From an uncultured Prevotella sp. (GTDB lineage Bacteria; Bacteroidota; Bacteroidia; Bacteroidales; Bacteroidaceae), in contig CAJOFE010000014.1 of assembly GCA_905233825.1 (NCBI GenBank), forward strand, positions 35,420 through 99,419: a DNA stretch of 64,000 nucleotides, in the 5' to 3' direction. Position 1 is the stretch's first letter. Each line of letters starts with the position of its first letter. Positions 8,874-17,124 of this stretch are shown here, one piece after another. The notes beneath the pieces are model-generated. The model made no database searches. It had not been told where the DNA came from and saw only the letters and a program-made list of their open reading frames with translations. A program made the translations under genes and the position numbers.

Positions 8874-10754
8874 ATGATGAAAAAGATTCTTTTATCAGCA
8901 TTGTGCAGTCTGATGGCCAGCACAGGCATGGCACAGATAGCCGACTCGCTGGCACTGCTGGGAGAAGTAGTAATCACAGGTACGCGGAACGTCACTGACG
9001 TGAGGCATCTGCCTATGACAGTAACAGTAATCGACCGTGAGATGCTATCAGAACAACATCAGACAAGCGTGCTGCCGACAATTATGAAGGAAGTGCCTGG
9101 ACTGTTCGTAACCTCACGCTCGATGATGGGCTACGGCGTATCGACTGGTGCAGCTGGCGGTATCAACATGCGTGGCATCACGGGTGGCGCAGGACAGCTG
9201 ATGGTGCTTATCGACGGGCATCCTCAGTATCAGGGCATCTATGGCCACCCCATCAGCGACAGCTATCAGACGTTGATGGCTGAGCGCGTAGAAGTGCTGC
9301 GTGGCCCGGCATCGGTGCTCTATGGTTCAAACGCCATGGGCGGCGTAGTAAACATCGTTACCCGCTTTCCTCAGGTTCACGAGGGCTCAACGACGAACGT
9401 TACATTAGGTGCTGGCAGCTATGGCACCGTTCAGGCAGAGGCCTCGAACCGCATACGAAGCGGCAAGTTCAGTAGCACGTTGGCTGGTCAGTATAATCGT
9501 ACCGACAACCATCGTCCACGTATGGGCTTCGAGCAATATGGCGGTTACATGAAGCTGGGCTATGACCTGAACGACCACTGGAACGCCTACATCGACGCCA
9601 ACCTGACTCACTTCAACGCCAGCTATCCAGGCTCCACCGACAAGCCGATGTTCGACGCCGACCAATGGATTACCCGTGGCGTGGTGTCAGCATTCCTTGA
9701 AAACCACTACGGTCGTACTAATGGTGCGCTGAGTGTCTATTCAAACTTCGGCCGCCACAAGATTGACGACGGCACCACCGATCCGACGAAGCCCACCGCC
9801 CGCTACTTCCGCTCGAAGGATGCCCTGACGGGTGTCAGCTGGTATCAGAGTGCCCAGCTGTTCGAGGGCAACCGTCTGACCGTAGGAATCGACTATCAGC
9901 ACATCTACGGCAACGCCTACTACACATCGAAAGAGACGGGCGAGGTGCTCGACACCCCCAACAAGCAGAGCGGCAAGTCCTATCGCAACGAGATTGCAGG
10001 CTATGTTGATTTCCGTCAGGATCTGCTGTCGTGGCTGACCGTCGATGTCGGTGCGCGAGTAGATCATCACTCCATCACGGGCACTGAGCTTGTGCCGCAG
10101 GCAGGTCTTGTCGTCCGTCCCATCAGGACTGGCGAGATCAAGGCGATGGCCAGTAAAGGCTTCCGCAACCCCACGATGCGCGAGATGTATCTCTATCCAC
10201 CCTCGAACACCGACCTCGAGCCCGAACGCCTGTGGAACTACGAGCTGTCGTGGCGTCACCGCATGAACGCCCGTTTCACGTATGGTGCGAACCTCTTCTA
10301 TATCAAGGGCGACAACATGATTCAGACCATGCAAGTAGATGGTAAACCGCGTAACGTAAATACCGGCGAGATTGAGAACTGGGGCTTTGAAGTGGAGATG
10401 AAATATTACGTCGGACGCTACTTCGCCATCCGCGCCAACTCGGCCTATCTTCACATGAAGAATAAGATTGTTGCTGCACCGGAAAGCACTGCCTATGTGG
10501 GAATTGATTTCCACAAGGACAAGTGGCGCGCCACGCTCGGCCTGCAGGAAATCGAGAACCTCTATACCGCCGTCGGTGCCACAGAGACGAAGGAGAGCTT
10601 CTACCTGCTCGATGCCAGTGTCACCTACGCGCTCACAGACAACATCAGCCTCTGGGCACGCGGCGAGAACCTGCTGGCACAGAAGTACGAGATCAACCTC
10701 GGCTATCCCATGCCCCGCGCTACCTTCATGGGCGGCATCAGTGTCAATTTCTAA
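8874..10754 (+). CDS. TonB-dependent receptor, BtuB/CirA-like
   Basis: 626 residues. Signal peptide about 1-21; the TonB-box-like EVVITGTR at about 31-38; plug domain (about 40-165) with MLIDGHPQYQGIYGHP-like and VEVLRGPASVLYGSNAMGG motifs; C-terminal 22-strand barrel ending in aromatic GGISVNF. It has the size and plug of siderophore or vitamin B12 receptors rather than SusC proteins. It lies 18 bp upstream of an ECF transporter S component, so it may bring the same small ligand across the outer membrane. The ATG at 8877 is an alternative start. No riboswitch was recognised upstream. Confidence 0.9.
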   Translation: MMKKILLSALCSLMASTGMAQIADSLALLGEVVITGTRNVTDVRHLPMTVTVIDREMLSEQHQTSVLPTIMKEVPGLFVTSRSMMGYGVSTGAAGGINMRGITGGAGQLMVLIDGHPQYQGIYGHPISDSYQTLMAERVEVLRGPASVLYGSNAMGGVVNIVTRFPQVHEGSTTNVTLGAGSYGTVQAEASNRIRSGKFSSTLAGQYNRTDNHRPRMGFEQYGGYMKLGYDLNDHWNAYIDANLTHFNASYPGSTDKPMFDADQWITRGVVSAFLENHYGRTNGALSVYSNFGRHKIDDGTTDPTKPTARYFRSKDALTGVSWYQSAQLFEGNRLTVGIDYQHIYGNAYYTSKETGEVLDTPNKQSGKSYRNEIAGYVDFRQDLLSWLTVDVGARVDHHSITGTELVPQAGLVVRPIRTGEIKAMASKGFRNPTMREMYLYPPSNTDLEPERLWNYELSWRHRMNARFTYGANLFYIKGDNMIQTMQVDGKPRNVNTGEIENWGFEVEMKYYVGRYFAIRANSAYLHMKNKIVAAPESTAYVGIDFHKDKWRATLGLQEIENLYTAVGATETKESFYLLDASVTYALTDNISLWARGENLLAQKYEINLGYPMPRATFMGGISVNF

Positions 10755-10772
10755 TTTTTAAATATAACAATT

Positions 10773-11276
10773 ATGGAAGCAAGTGTAAGACTGTATTCAT
10801 TGAATTATGACGAGGTGAAGACCTACCTGTGGGCAGCGGTATTCGTGGCCTGCAATCTGGTGCTGCCTCAAGTGTTCCACCTCATTCCGCAGGGCGGCAT
10901 CATTTTCTCGCCACTGTCATTAGTCATCCTTGTCGGAGCCTATAAGTTCGGATGGAAGACGGGACTGCTCGCGGCGCTCCTCTCGCCCCTTGTAAACCAT
11001 CTCATTACCGGCATGCCCACTATGGAAGTAATGCTTGTAATGGCCATGAAGCTCGCCGTTCTCGCCATCGTTGCGGGACTGGCTGCTCAGCATTTCAAGA
11101 CCGTCAGCCTGCCTATTCTCATTGGTGTTATCCTCGTCAGCAAGGCCATCGGTTGTCTCGGAGAACTGGCCATCACAGGTGGTATCGATGCCACCATTGC
11201 CGACTTTACCATCGGCTGGCCTGGTCTGCTACTGCAAGTCATCGGTGCCTGGCTCATTCTGAAATTCGTACGCTGA
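10773..11276 (+). CDS. ECF transporter S component-like membrane protein
   Basis: 167 residues, very hydrophobic, about six membrane helices (for example VLPQVFHLIPQGGIIFSPLSL, LLAALLSPLVNHLI, MLVMAMKLAVLAIVAGLA). Length and layout match substrate-binding S components of energy-coupling-factor transporters. No EcfA or EcfT gene is nearby, so it would have to share an AT module encoded elsewhere or act alone. Pairing with the TonB receptor 18 bp upstream suggests a two-membrane route for one micronutrient. Which one cannot be told; assignment rests on hydropathy and recognisable style, not on a search. Confidence 0.65.
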   Translation: MEASVRLYSLNYDEVKTYLWAAVFVACNLVLPQVFHLIPQGGIIFSPLSLVILVGAYKFGWKTGLLAALLSPLVNHLITGMPTMEVMLVMAMKLAVLAIVAGLAAQHFKTVSLPILIGVILVSKAIGCLGELAITGGIDATIADFTIGWPGLLLQVIGAWLILKFVR

Positions 11277-11285
11277 TCCCTGCCT

Positions 11286-12308
11286 ATGAAAATTCTGATA
11301 ATCGGTGGCACTGGTACTATCAGCAGTGCCATCACCCGACAGCTCAGTGAGAGTAGTCACGACCTGTGGCTACTGAACCGTGGTACACGCAAGGATGAGG
11401 TGCCTGCAAATGTGAAACAAGTCATTGCTGATATTGATGACACAGAAGCCGTACTGGGGCAGATTGGCAACGAGCAGTTCGATGCTGTCTGCGAGTTTAT
11501 AGGCTTCGTACCTGAGCAGGTGGAGCGTGACATCCGCCTCTTCCGCGGACGCACACGACAGTATATCTATATCTCGTCGGCCTCGGCCTACAACAAGCCT
11601 GCCGCTAGCCACGTCATCACGGAAGGGACAACCCTTGCCAACCCCTACTGGGAGTACTCCCGCAACAAGATTGCCTGCGAGGAACTGCTGATGCACGAGT
11701 ACCGCGAGACAGGCTTCCCCGTAACCATCGTCAGGCCGAGCCACACTTATTGCGAGCGTGGCGTGCCTCTGAGCGTCCACGGATTGAAAGGCAGCTGGCA
11801 GGTGCTGAAACGCATGATGGAGGGTAAGCCCGTCATCGTCCATGGCGACGGCTCGTCGCTATGGACACTGACATGGAACGAGGACTTTGCCCGAGGCTTC
11901 ATCGGCCTTATTGGCAACCCGAAAGCTATCGGCGAAGCGTTCCAAATCATGAGCGACGAACAACTGACGTGGAACCAGATATATGAGTGCGTGGGCCATG
12001 CCCTGCACGTGACGCCGTGCCTCTGTCATGTCTCGTCTGACTTCCTCGCCGCCGTTGCGCCCAAGGAGTGGGATTTCACCGGCAACCTCCTCGGCGACAA
12101 GGCCGCCACTGTAGTCTTCGACTGTTCGAAGCTGAAGCGTGCCGTGCCTGGCTTCCAATGTACTACCCGCTTCGACGAGGGGGTACAGCGATGTGTCGCT
12201 TATCTCCTTGCCCACCCCGAACTGCAAGTGGAAGACCCGCAGTTCGATGCCTGGTGCGACCGCGTCATCAAGGCGCAGGAAACAGCTCTCAAAGCATTTA
12301 GCTGTTAG
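11286..12308 (+). CDS. NAD-dependent epimerase/dehydratase family SDR
   Basis: 340 residues. The N-terminal dinucleotide motif IIGGTGTIS (about 4-12) marks an extended/atypical SDR. YISSASAY and NPYWEYSRNKIACEE (about 95-128) contain the Ser and the Y-x3-K-like active-site region. The central VRPSHTYCERGVPL segment fits NAD-dependent epimerase/dehydratase domains. Likely a cytoplasmic nucleotide-sugar or sugar-modifying enzyme, starting 9 bp after the ECF S component. Its last codons (KAFSC) run into a heptanucleotide repeat. Confidence 0.8.
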   Translation: MKILIIGGTGTISSAITRQLSESSHDLWLLNRGTRKDEVPANVKQVIADIDDTEAVLGQIGNEQFDAVCEFIGFVPEQVERDIRLFRGRTRQYIYISSASAYNKPAASHVITEGTTLANPYWEYSRNKIACEELLMHEYRETGFPVTIVRPSHTYCERGVPLSVHGLKGSWQVLKRMMEGKPVIVHGDGSSLWTLTWNEDFARGFIGLIGNPKAIGEAFQIMSDEQLTWNQIYECVGHALHVTPCLCHVSSDFLAAVAPKEWDFTGNLLGDKAATVVFDCSKLKRAVPGFQCTTRFDEGVQRCVAYLLAHPELQVEDPQFDAWCDRVIKAQETALKAFSC

Positions 12309-12334
12309 CCAAAAACCAAATACCAAAAGCCAAA
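12298..12334. repeat. heptanucleotide repeat spanning a gene junction
   Basis: Units TTAGCCA, AAAACCA, AATACCA, AAAGCCA (12305-12332) with exact 7-bp period. It contains the end of the SDR gene, and its AAATG supplies the start codon of the next gene at 12334. Related copies lie at 15541-15589 and 18906-18926. Confidence 0.85.
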
Positions 12335-14802
12335 TGACAAACAGACTTACAATTCTATTCTTATTCATGGCAACAGCCGTTTGCCATGCCCAAGACCTGA
12401 AACTGAACGACCTCGAATATTTCGAGCGGCAGGGCGTAAACGTACTCGTGTTCAGCAATTCCTTCAACGGAGGCTTCAACGACGAGAAGAACTCGGGCAT
12501 CGAAATCATCCACCACGGCGTGCGCACGGTGCAGGGTGGAGCCGTCCGACTGAACAACACCCCAGAGCAGTGGGACCTTGTTCCGACGATGACCAGCCGA
12601 AAGGTAGATACCGAGAAAGGCACGATTGAAGTAGGCATGCGCTACAATGACTACGACTTCGATAGCCGTGTAGTGGTAACGGCAAAAGGAAAAGCCGTCG
12701 AGATTGCCGTCTGGTTAGACAAGCCCGTACCTGAGAAACTGGCTGGCGAGGCAGGACTGAACATCGAGTTCCTGCCGTCGCAGTACTGGCTGAAGACCTA
12801 CTCGATGGACGGTCGCCTAGGACGTCTGCCCCGTTATGCCACCAGCCTCACGGTGACACGTCCGAACAGCGAGAAGCCCCGACAGTTCAAGGGCTTCAAG
12901 ACCTACGACGACCGAGGCACCGACCGATTCGTCGATCCTTTGCCCATTGAGACTGGCCACAAATTGAGCATGGCCACCGACGACCCGTCGCGCCTCGTCA
13001 CCATCAGCTGTGATGATGCCGGGCTGAAGCTGTTCGACGGCCGCATGCTGGCACAGAACGGCTGGTTCGTTGTGCGCAGCATACTCCCCAAGGGAAAGAC
13101 TGGCAAAGTCGTCACATGGACGGTCGAGCCACATGCCATCCCGAACTGGATTCGTGAGCCCAACATCGGTTTCTCCCAGGTGGGCTACATCCCCGAGCAG
13201 CCAAAGGTGGCTGTTATCGAGCTGGACAAGAACGACACGCCACAGACCACCGCCTCGCTGCTGCGAATTAATGAAGACGGAACACGCGAAGTAGCCTTCA
13301 AGGGCAACATCCAGTCGTGGGGGCCCTACTTCAAATACAACTATGTGAAGTTTGATTTCTCGCAAGTAAAGCAACCTGGCATCTATTGCATAGAATATGG
13401 CCAGACGCGCTCCAACGACTTCCTCATCGACGAGCATGTCTATGACAAGATTACCGATGCCACGACCGACGTATGGGTGCCCATCCACATGAACCACATG
13501 TATGTCACCGAGGGCTACCGCACGTGGCACGGCGAGCCGTTCAAGGAGGGCTACCTCCAGGCTCCTGAGAGCGACCACTTCGACCTGCACCGCCAAGGCG
13601 CCACGACTGACACCCAGTACAAGCCCTACGAGCTGATTCCCGGTTTGAACGTGGGTGGCTATTTCGATGCCGGCGACTTCGACATCGAGACCGGCTCCAA
13701 CATCAACGTTGTCCAGAACTTCATCCGCACCTGGGAACTCTTCCACCCCCAGCGCGACGAGACCTTCGTCAGCGAGCAGCAGCGCTACGTCGAGCTGCAC
13801 CGCCCCGACGGTGTGCCCGACGTGCTTCAGTTCATCGAACATGGCGTGCTGAACCTCGTAGCCCAGGCCGAGCAGATAGGCCACATGGCCTCGACGCTCT
13901 CTAACAGCATCCTCGACAACTACCACCATCTGGGCGATGCCGCCAGCATCACCGACGGACTGCACTACGACCCCTCGCTCAAGCCCTACGAAGTGTCGGC
14001 CGACGGCAAGCGCAGTGGCACCCCCGACGACATGTGGGCCTTCACCACCCGTAACCCCAGCCTCGACCTTCAGGCAGCTGGAGTCTTCACCTCTGCCGCC
14101 CGTGTGCTCCGAGGCTACAACGACGAGCTGGCCGACCGCGCCCAGAAGCAGGCCGACCGACTGACGAAGGAGGCCCGCGAGCTTCAGCGTGGATCGCGAT
14201 TCCGCCGTAACCGGCAAGCAGAGAACGAAAATGACTGGCTCACCGGCACTGGCGAAGCCAATTATCGTAACGTGGCACGGAATCTGCAGACCATGCTCGA
14301 CTCCATCCCCATGAAGGATGCCGCCTACAAGGAGAAACTGCGCCCTGCCGTCAGACAGTACCTCGACTACATCCGCAGCTTCGACCAGCAAAACCCCTAC
14401 GGAGTGCCTATCGGCCTGGGCAACTGGGCAGGCGTGAATGCTGTGCTCAACTTCGGCATCACCGTCAACTACGCCCACATCTACTTCCCCGATATCATTC
14501 CGAAGGACGAGGTCTATCGTGTTGCCAACTGGCTCTACGGCTGCCATCCCTACCATAACTACTCATTCGTTGCCGTGGTGGGAGCAGCGCGTCCCAAGCA
14601 GGTGTTCTACGGCAACAACCGTGCCGACTTCTCGTTCATTCCCGGCAACGTAGCCCCCGGCCTGCTGTTCCGCAAGCCCGATCATTTCGAGAACTACGAC
14701 GACTGGCCTTTCCTTTGGGGACAGAACGAGGGCACCATTGCCGGCAACACGCAGTATGTCATTTTCGGCTCCTCCCTAAAAGATATCGTCATGAAGAAAT
14801 AA
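12334..14802 (+). CDS. GH9 family glycoside hydrolase
   Basis: 822 residues from ATG 12334, which begins a good signal peptide (about 1-20, ends VCHAQ); the frame stays open upstream but overlaps the SDR gene. After an extended N-terminal beta-rich region, an Ig-like CelD_N domain begins around residue 270 (IGFSQVGYIPEQPKVAVIEL) and precedes the (alpha/alpha)6 catalytic domain. Catalytic signatures are visible: D445-A-G-D448 in GGYFDAGDFD and Glu799 in the C-terminal QNEGTIAGNTQ. GH9 enzymes cleave beta-1,4-glucans or related plant glycans by inversion. A second GH9 gene lies at 17125. The long N-terminal region is unusual and may be an extra binding module. Confidence 0.9.
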   Translation: MTNRLTILFLFMATAVCHAQDLKLNDLEYFERQGVNVLVFSNSFNGGFNDEKNSGIEIIHHGVRTVQGGAVRLNNTPEQWDLVPTMTSRKVDTEKGTIEVGMRYNDYDFDSRVVVTAKGKAVEIAVWLDKPVPEKLAGEAGLNIEFLPSQYWLKTYSMDGRLGRLPRYATSLTVTRPNSEKPRQFKGFKTYDDRGTDRFVDPLPIETGHKLSMATDDPSRLVTISCDDAGLKLFDGRMLAQNGWFVVRSILPKGKTGKVVTWTVEPHAIPNWIREPNIGFSQVGYIPEQPKVAVIELDKNDTPQTTASLLRINEDGTREVAFKGNIQSWGPYFKYNYVKFDFSQVKQPGIYCIEYGQTRSNDFLIDEHVYDKITDATTDVWVPIHMNHMYVTEGYRTWHGEPFKEGYLQAPESDHFDLHRQGATTDTQYKPYELIPGLNVGGYFDAGDFDIETGSNINVVQNFIRTWELFHPQRDETFVSEQQRYVELHRPDGVPDVLQFIEHGVLNLVAQAEQIGHMASTLSNSILDNYHHLGDAASITDGLHYDPSLKPYEVSADGKRSGTPDDMWAFTTRNPSLDLQAAGVFTSAARVLRGYNDELADRAQKQADRLTKEARELQRGSRFRRNRQAENENDWLTGTGEANYRNVARNLQTMLDSIPMKDAAYKEKLRPAVRQYLDYIRSFDQQNPYGVPIGLGNWAGVNAVLNFGITVNYAHIYFPDIIPKDEVYRVANWLYGCHPYHNYSFVAVVGAARPKQVFYGNNRADFSFIPGNVAPGLLFRKPDHFENYDDWPFLWGQNEGTIAGNTQYVIFGSSLKDIVMKK

Positions 14803-14814
14803 TCAGCAATATAG

Positions 14815-14846
14815 TTGGACAATTTGAAAAATAATTTGTAACTTTG
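14815..14846 (+). promoter_or_regulatory. promoter of the HAMP-protein genes
   Basis: TAACTTTG at 14839-14846 with TTGG at 14815-14818, 20 bp upstream. It gives the signalling genes their own transcript between the two GH9 genes. Confidence 0.65.
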
Positions 14847-14875
14847 CAACCGAAACCAACTAAGACCAAAGAAAG

Positions 14876-15559
14876 ATGATATCACATATCCGACACTCGC
14901 TCACCGCCCGGATCACACTCTGGGTGGTGGGCTTTGCTGCGGTTATCATGGTTATCATCCTGCTGATGATGAGGCAGCTGACACATGTGGAGGGCAGTGA
15001 AGGAATGGACGGCTCGGCACTGCTGACAACGGCACTGCTGACGGCAGGGGCAAGCCTCATCGTGCTGCTGCTGTTGTGCCGTCAAGTGGTTGGTCACCAC
15101 CTGCACCCGCTCGACATGCTGGCAGGCTCTGCACAGCGCATTGCCGATGGCAAAATGGAAGAGAGCGTGCCCGACACCGGTCACGAAGACGAGGTGGGGC
15201 AGCTGCAGAACAGCTTCGCAAAGATGCAACGCGCCCTGACAGACTATATCACCGAAATGCAGCGGAAACGCGATGTGCTGAACAAGCAGAACGAGGAACT
15301 GGAAGCTGCCTATGCCCATGCCCGTGAGGCTGACAGCATCAAGACACAGTTCCTGAGCCGTATGACGGAACAGATGGGACAAACCGTGGAAGATATCAAC
15401 CAGCTGACATCTCAGCTCTGCGACCACCATGACCAGATGTCGGTAACGGAACTGATGAAACTACACATCGAGATGCTATCGAAAACCGATACCGTAACCC
15501 ATCTCCTCGACAAGATGATCAGTCCGCCTAAAGAAAAGCCATTAGCTGTTAGCTGTTAG
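14876..15559 (+). CDS. HAMP-domain membrane protein, kinase-like without catalytic domain
   Basis: 227 residues. Two membrane segments (about 13-32 and 47-67) with almost no periplasmic loop, then a HAMP domain (about 68-122) and a long coiled coil (LNKQNEELEAAYAHAREADSI). The following EADSIKTQFLSRMTEQMGQTVEDINQL resembles a histidine-kinase DHp helix, but the H-box His is absent (Thr-Glu-Gln at that place) and there is no ATPase domain. Its C-terminus (AVSC) comes from the heptanucleotide repeat. It is probably an accessory to the next gene product, with which it shares the coiled-coil/DHp layout; they could form mixed dimers. Function unproven. Confidence 0.7.
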   Translation: MISHIRHSLTARITLWVVGFAAVIMVIILLMMRQLTHVEGSEGMDGSALLTTALLTAGASLIVLLLLCRQVVGHHLHPLDMLAGSAQRIADGKMEESVPDTGHEDEVGQLQNSFAKMQRALTDYITEMQRKRDVLNKQNEELEAAYAHAREADSIKTQFLSRMTEQMGQTVEDINQLTSQLCDHHDQMSVTELMKLHIEMLSKTDTVTHLLDKMISPPKEKPLAVSC

Positions 15560-15589
15560 CCAAAAGCCAAATGCAAAAAGCAAAAAGCC
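15541..15589. repeat. heptanucleotide repeat, seven units
   Basis: Seven successive 7-bp units (ATTAGCT, GTTAGCT, GTTAGCC, AAAAGCC, AAATGCA, AAAAGCA, AAAAGCC) with no slip in period. It starts inside the 3' end of the upstream gene and ends 7 bp before the next ATG. Confidence 0.9.
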
Positions 15590-15596
15590 CTGAAGA

Positions 15597-17090
15597 ATGA
15601 CCCGTTTCATCACATACATCCGGCAGCACCTGTCACTGCGCCTCGGCCTGCTCATCCTGGTCGTGGTGGGAGGCGTTTTCGTCCTGTCGCTCGGCCTGCT
15701 GTTCCGCCAGACCAAGCACTTCCTGCGACAGGCGGCAGAACGCCACGCCTTGCAGGTGCTCGATGAGACGATAGGCAACATCAACGGCATCATGGATCGC
15801 ACCGAGGCTGCCACTGCCGATATGGAACGCCTGGTGCAGCAGCACATAGAACCCGACTCGCTGCTGGCCTACTCACGCCGCATGCTGGAGCAGCACCCCG
15901 ACATACTGGGCTTCACCGTAGCTTTGGAGCCCTATTACTTCCCTGAGTACGGGCGCCTATTCTCAGCCTACTCCCTCAGACGGGCTGACAGCATACAGAC
16001 AGTGGTGGAGAGCCACGACTATCTAACTCAAGACTGGTACAGAATGCCGTATGACCAGCAGCGGGCACTCTGGATGGAACCTTACATCGACGACCTGCCT
16101 GGCGAGACATCGTCAAACGAATACAACTACTCCTTCGTGAAGCCGCTCTACACGCTCGACGGCCGTCGGGTAGGCGTGCTCTGCACCGACCTGTTGCTGA
16201 AGTGGCTGTCGGCTGCCGTCACAGAAGTAAAGCCCTTCCCCAATTCCTCAGCCATCATGCTGGGTCACGACGGGCACTACATCGTTCACCCCGACACAAC
16301 GAAGCTTGTCAAAGAGACCATTTTCTCCGACCCCGATCCCAAGGCCCGTCAGGATATCATCCCCTTGGGACAGGCGATGATTGCCGGCCAGAGCGGCATG
16401 TGGGCAATGGTGGTCGATGGTCAGCCCGCCCATCTCTTCTATCGTCCCTTGGAGCGCACGGGGTGGAGCATTGCCATTGTCTGTCCCGACAGCGATGTGT
16501 TCAGCAGCTACAACCATACGCTGGTCATTGTATGGATCATCATCGGTTTCTTCCTGTTGCTGCTGCTCCTGTTCTGCTACCATACCATCCGACGTGCCAT
16601 CATCCCTATCAACCAGCTCGCTGCCACCACACGCCGCATGGCCGACGGAGAGTTTGACGTGGAACTTCCTCCAAGTCCGCACCCCGACACGATAGGCAAA
16701 CTGCAGAACAGCTTCTTCTGCATGCAGAAGAATATACAGGCATCTATTTCCAACCTTCAATCCGTGAATGCCGAAACCGAGCAGCGCAATAAAGAGCTGC
16801 AACAGGCCTATGAGCTCGTGCACGAGGCCGACCAGCGGAAGACCGAATTCATACGCGAGATGACCCACCAGATCCGTACGCCGCTGAACATCATCAACGG
16901 CTTCACACAGGTCATCGCCGCCAATCATGACGAGCTGCCCAGCGAAGAGCTGGCCGACATCACCGCCCGCATGCGTGAGAGTGCCAAGGACATCACCCAT
17001 ATCACCCGCGAGCTCACCGCTATGAAAAGCCTCTCCCCCAGCCCCCCTCCAATGGGAGGGGGGAGAGTGGCCGAAGCCTCCCCCCTTTGA
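15597..17090 (+). CDS. Cache-HAMP sensor with HisKA but no ATPase domain
   Basis: 497 residues. Membrane helix about 13-33, a large extracytoplasmic Cache-like sensor (about 40-300, including PEYGRLFSAYSL and GVLCTDLLL), second helix about 309-330, HAMP (about 331-385), coiled coil, then a HisKA H-box with the phosphoacceptor His424 in THQIRTPLN. The protein stops about 50 residues later, so the N, G1, F and G2 boxes of the catalytic domain are missing. The last 20 residues (SLSPSPPPMGGG onward) are encoded by a CCCCCCTCC/GGAGGGGGG palindrome, suggesting that a repeat replaced the original 3' end. It may still accept phosphate from a partner kinase, or it may be a degenerate sensor. It sits between two GH9 genes. 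Confidence 0.75.
   Translation: MTRFITYIRQHLSLRLGLLILVVVGGVFVLSLGLLFRQTKHFLRQAAERHALQVLDETIGNINGIMDRTEAATADMERLVQQHIEPDSLLAYSRRMLEQHPDILGFTVALEPYYFPEYGRLFSAYSLRRADSIQTVVESHDYLTQDWYRMPYDQQRALWMEPYIDDLPGETSSNEYNYSFVKPLYTLDGRRVGVLCTDLLLKWLSAAVTEVKPFPNSSAIMLGHDGHYIVHPDTTKLVKETIFSDPDPKARQDIIPLGQAMIAGQSGMWAMVVDGQPAHLFYRPLERTGWSIAIVCPDSDVFSSYNHTLVIVWIIIGFFLLLLLLFCYHTIRRAIIPINQLAATTRRMADGEFDVELPPSPHPDTIGKLQNSFFCMQKNIQASISNLQSVNAETEQRNKELQQAYELVHEADQRKTEFIREMTHQIRTPLNIINGFTQVIAANHDELPSEELADITARMRESAKDITHITRELTAMKSLSPSPPPMGGGRVAEASPL
17042..17063. repeat. CCCCTCC/GGAGGGG palindrome inside a CDS
   Basis: CCCCCCTCC (17042-17050) pairs with GGAGGGGGG (17055-17063) across a 4-nt loop. It encodes the Pro/Gly-rich tail of the truncated kinase and belongs to the family also seen at 38398, 39917, 39986 and 40010. 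Confidence 0.75.
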
Positions 17091-17124
17091 GGTCTTAATA
17101 TATCGATAAATAATACATACCAAT

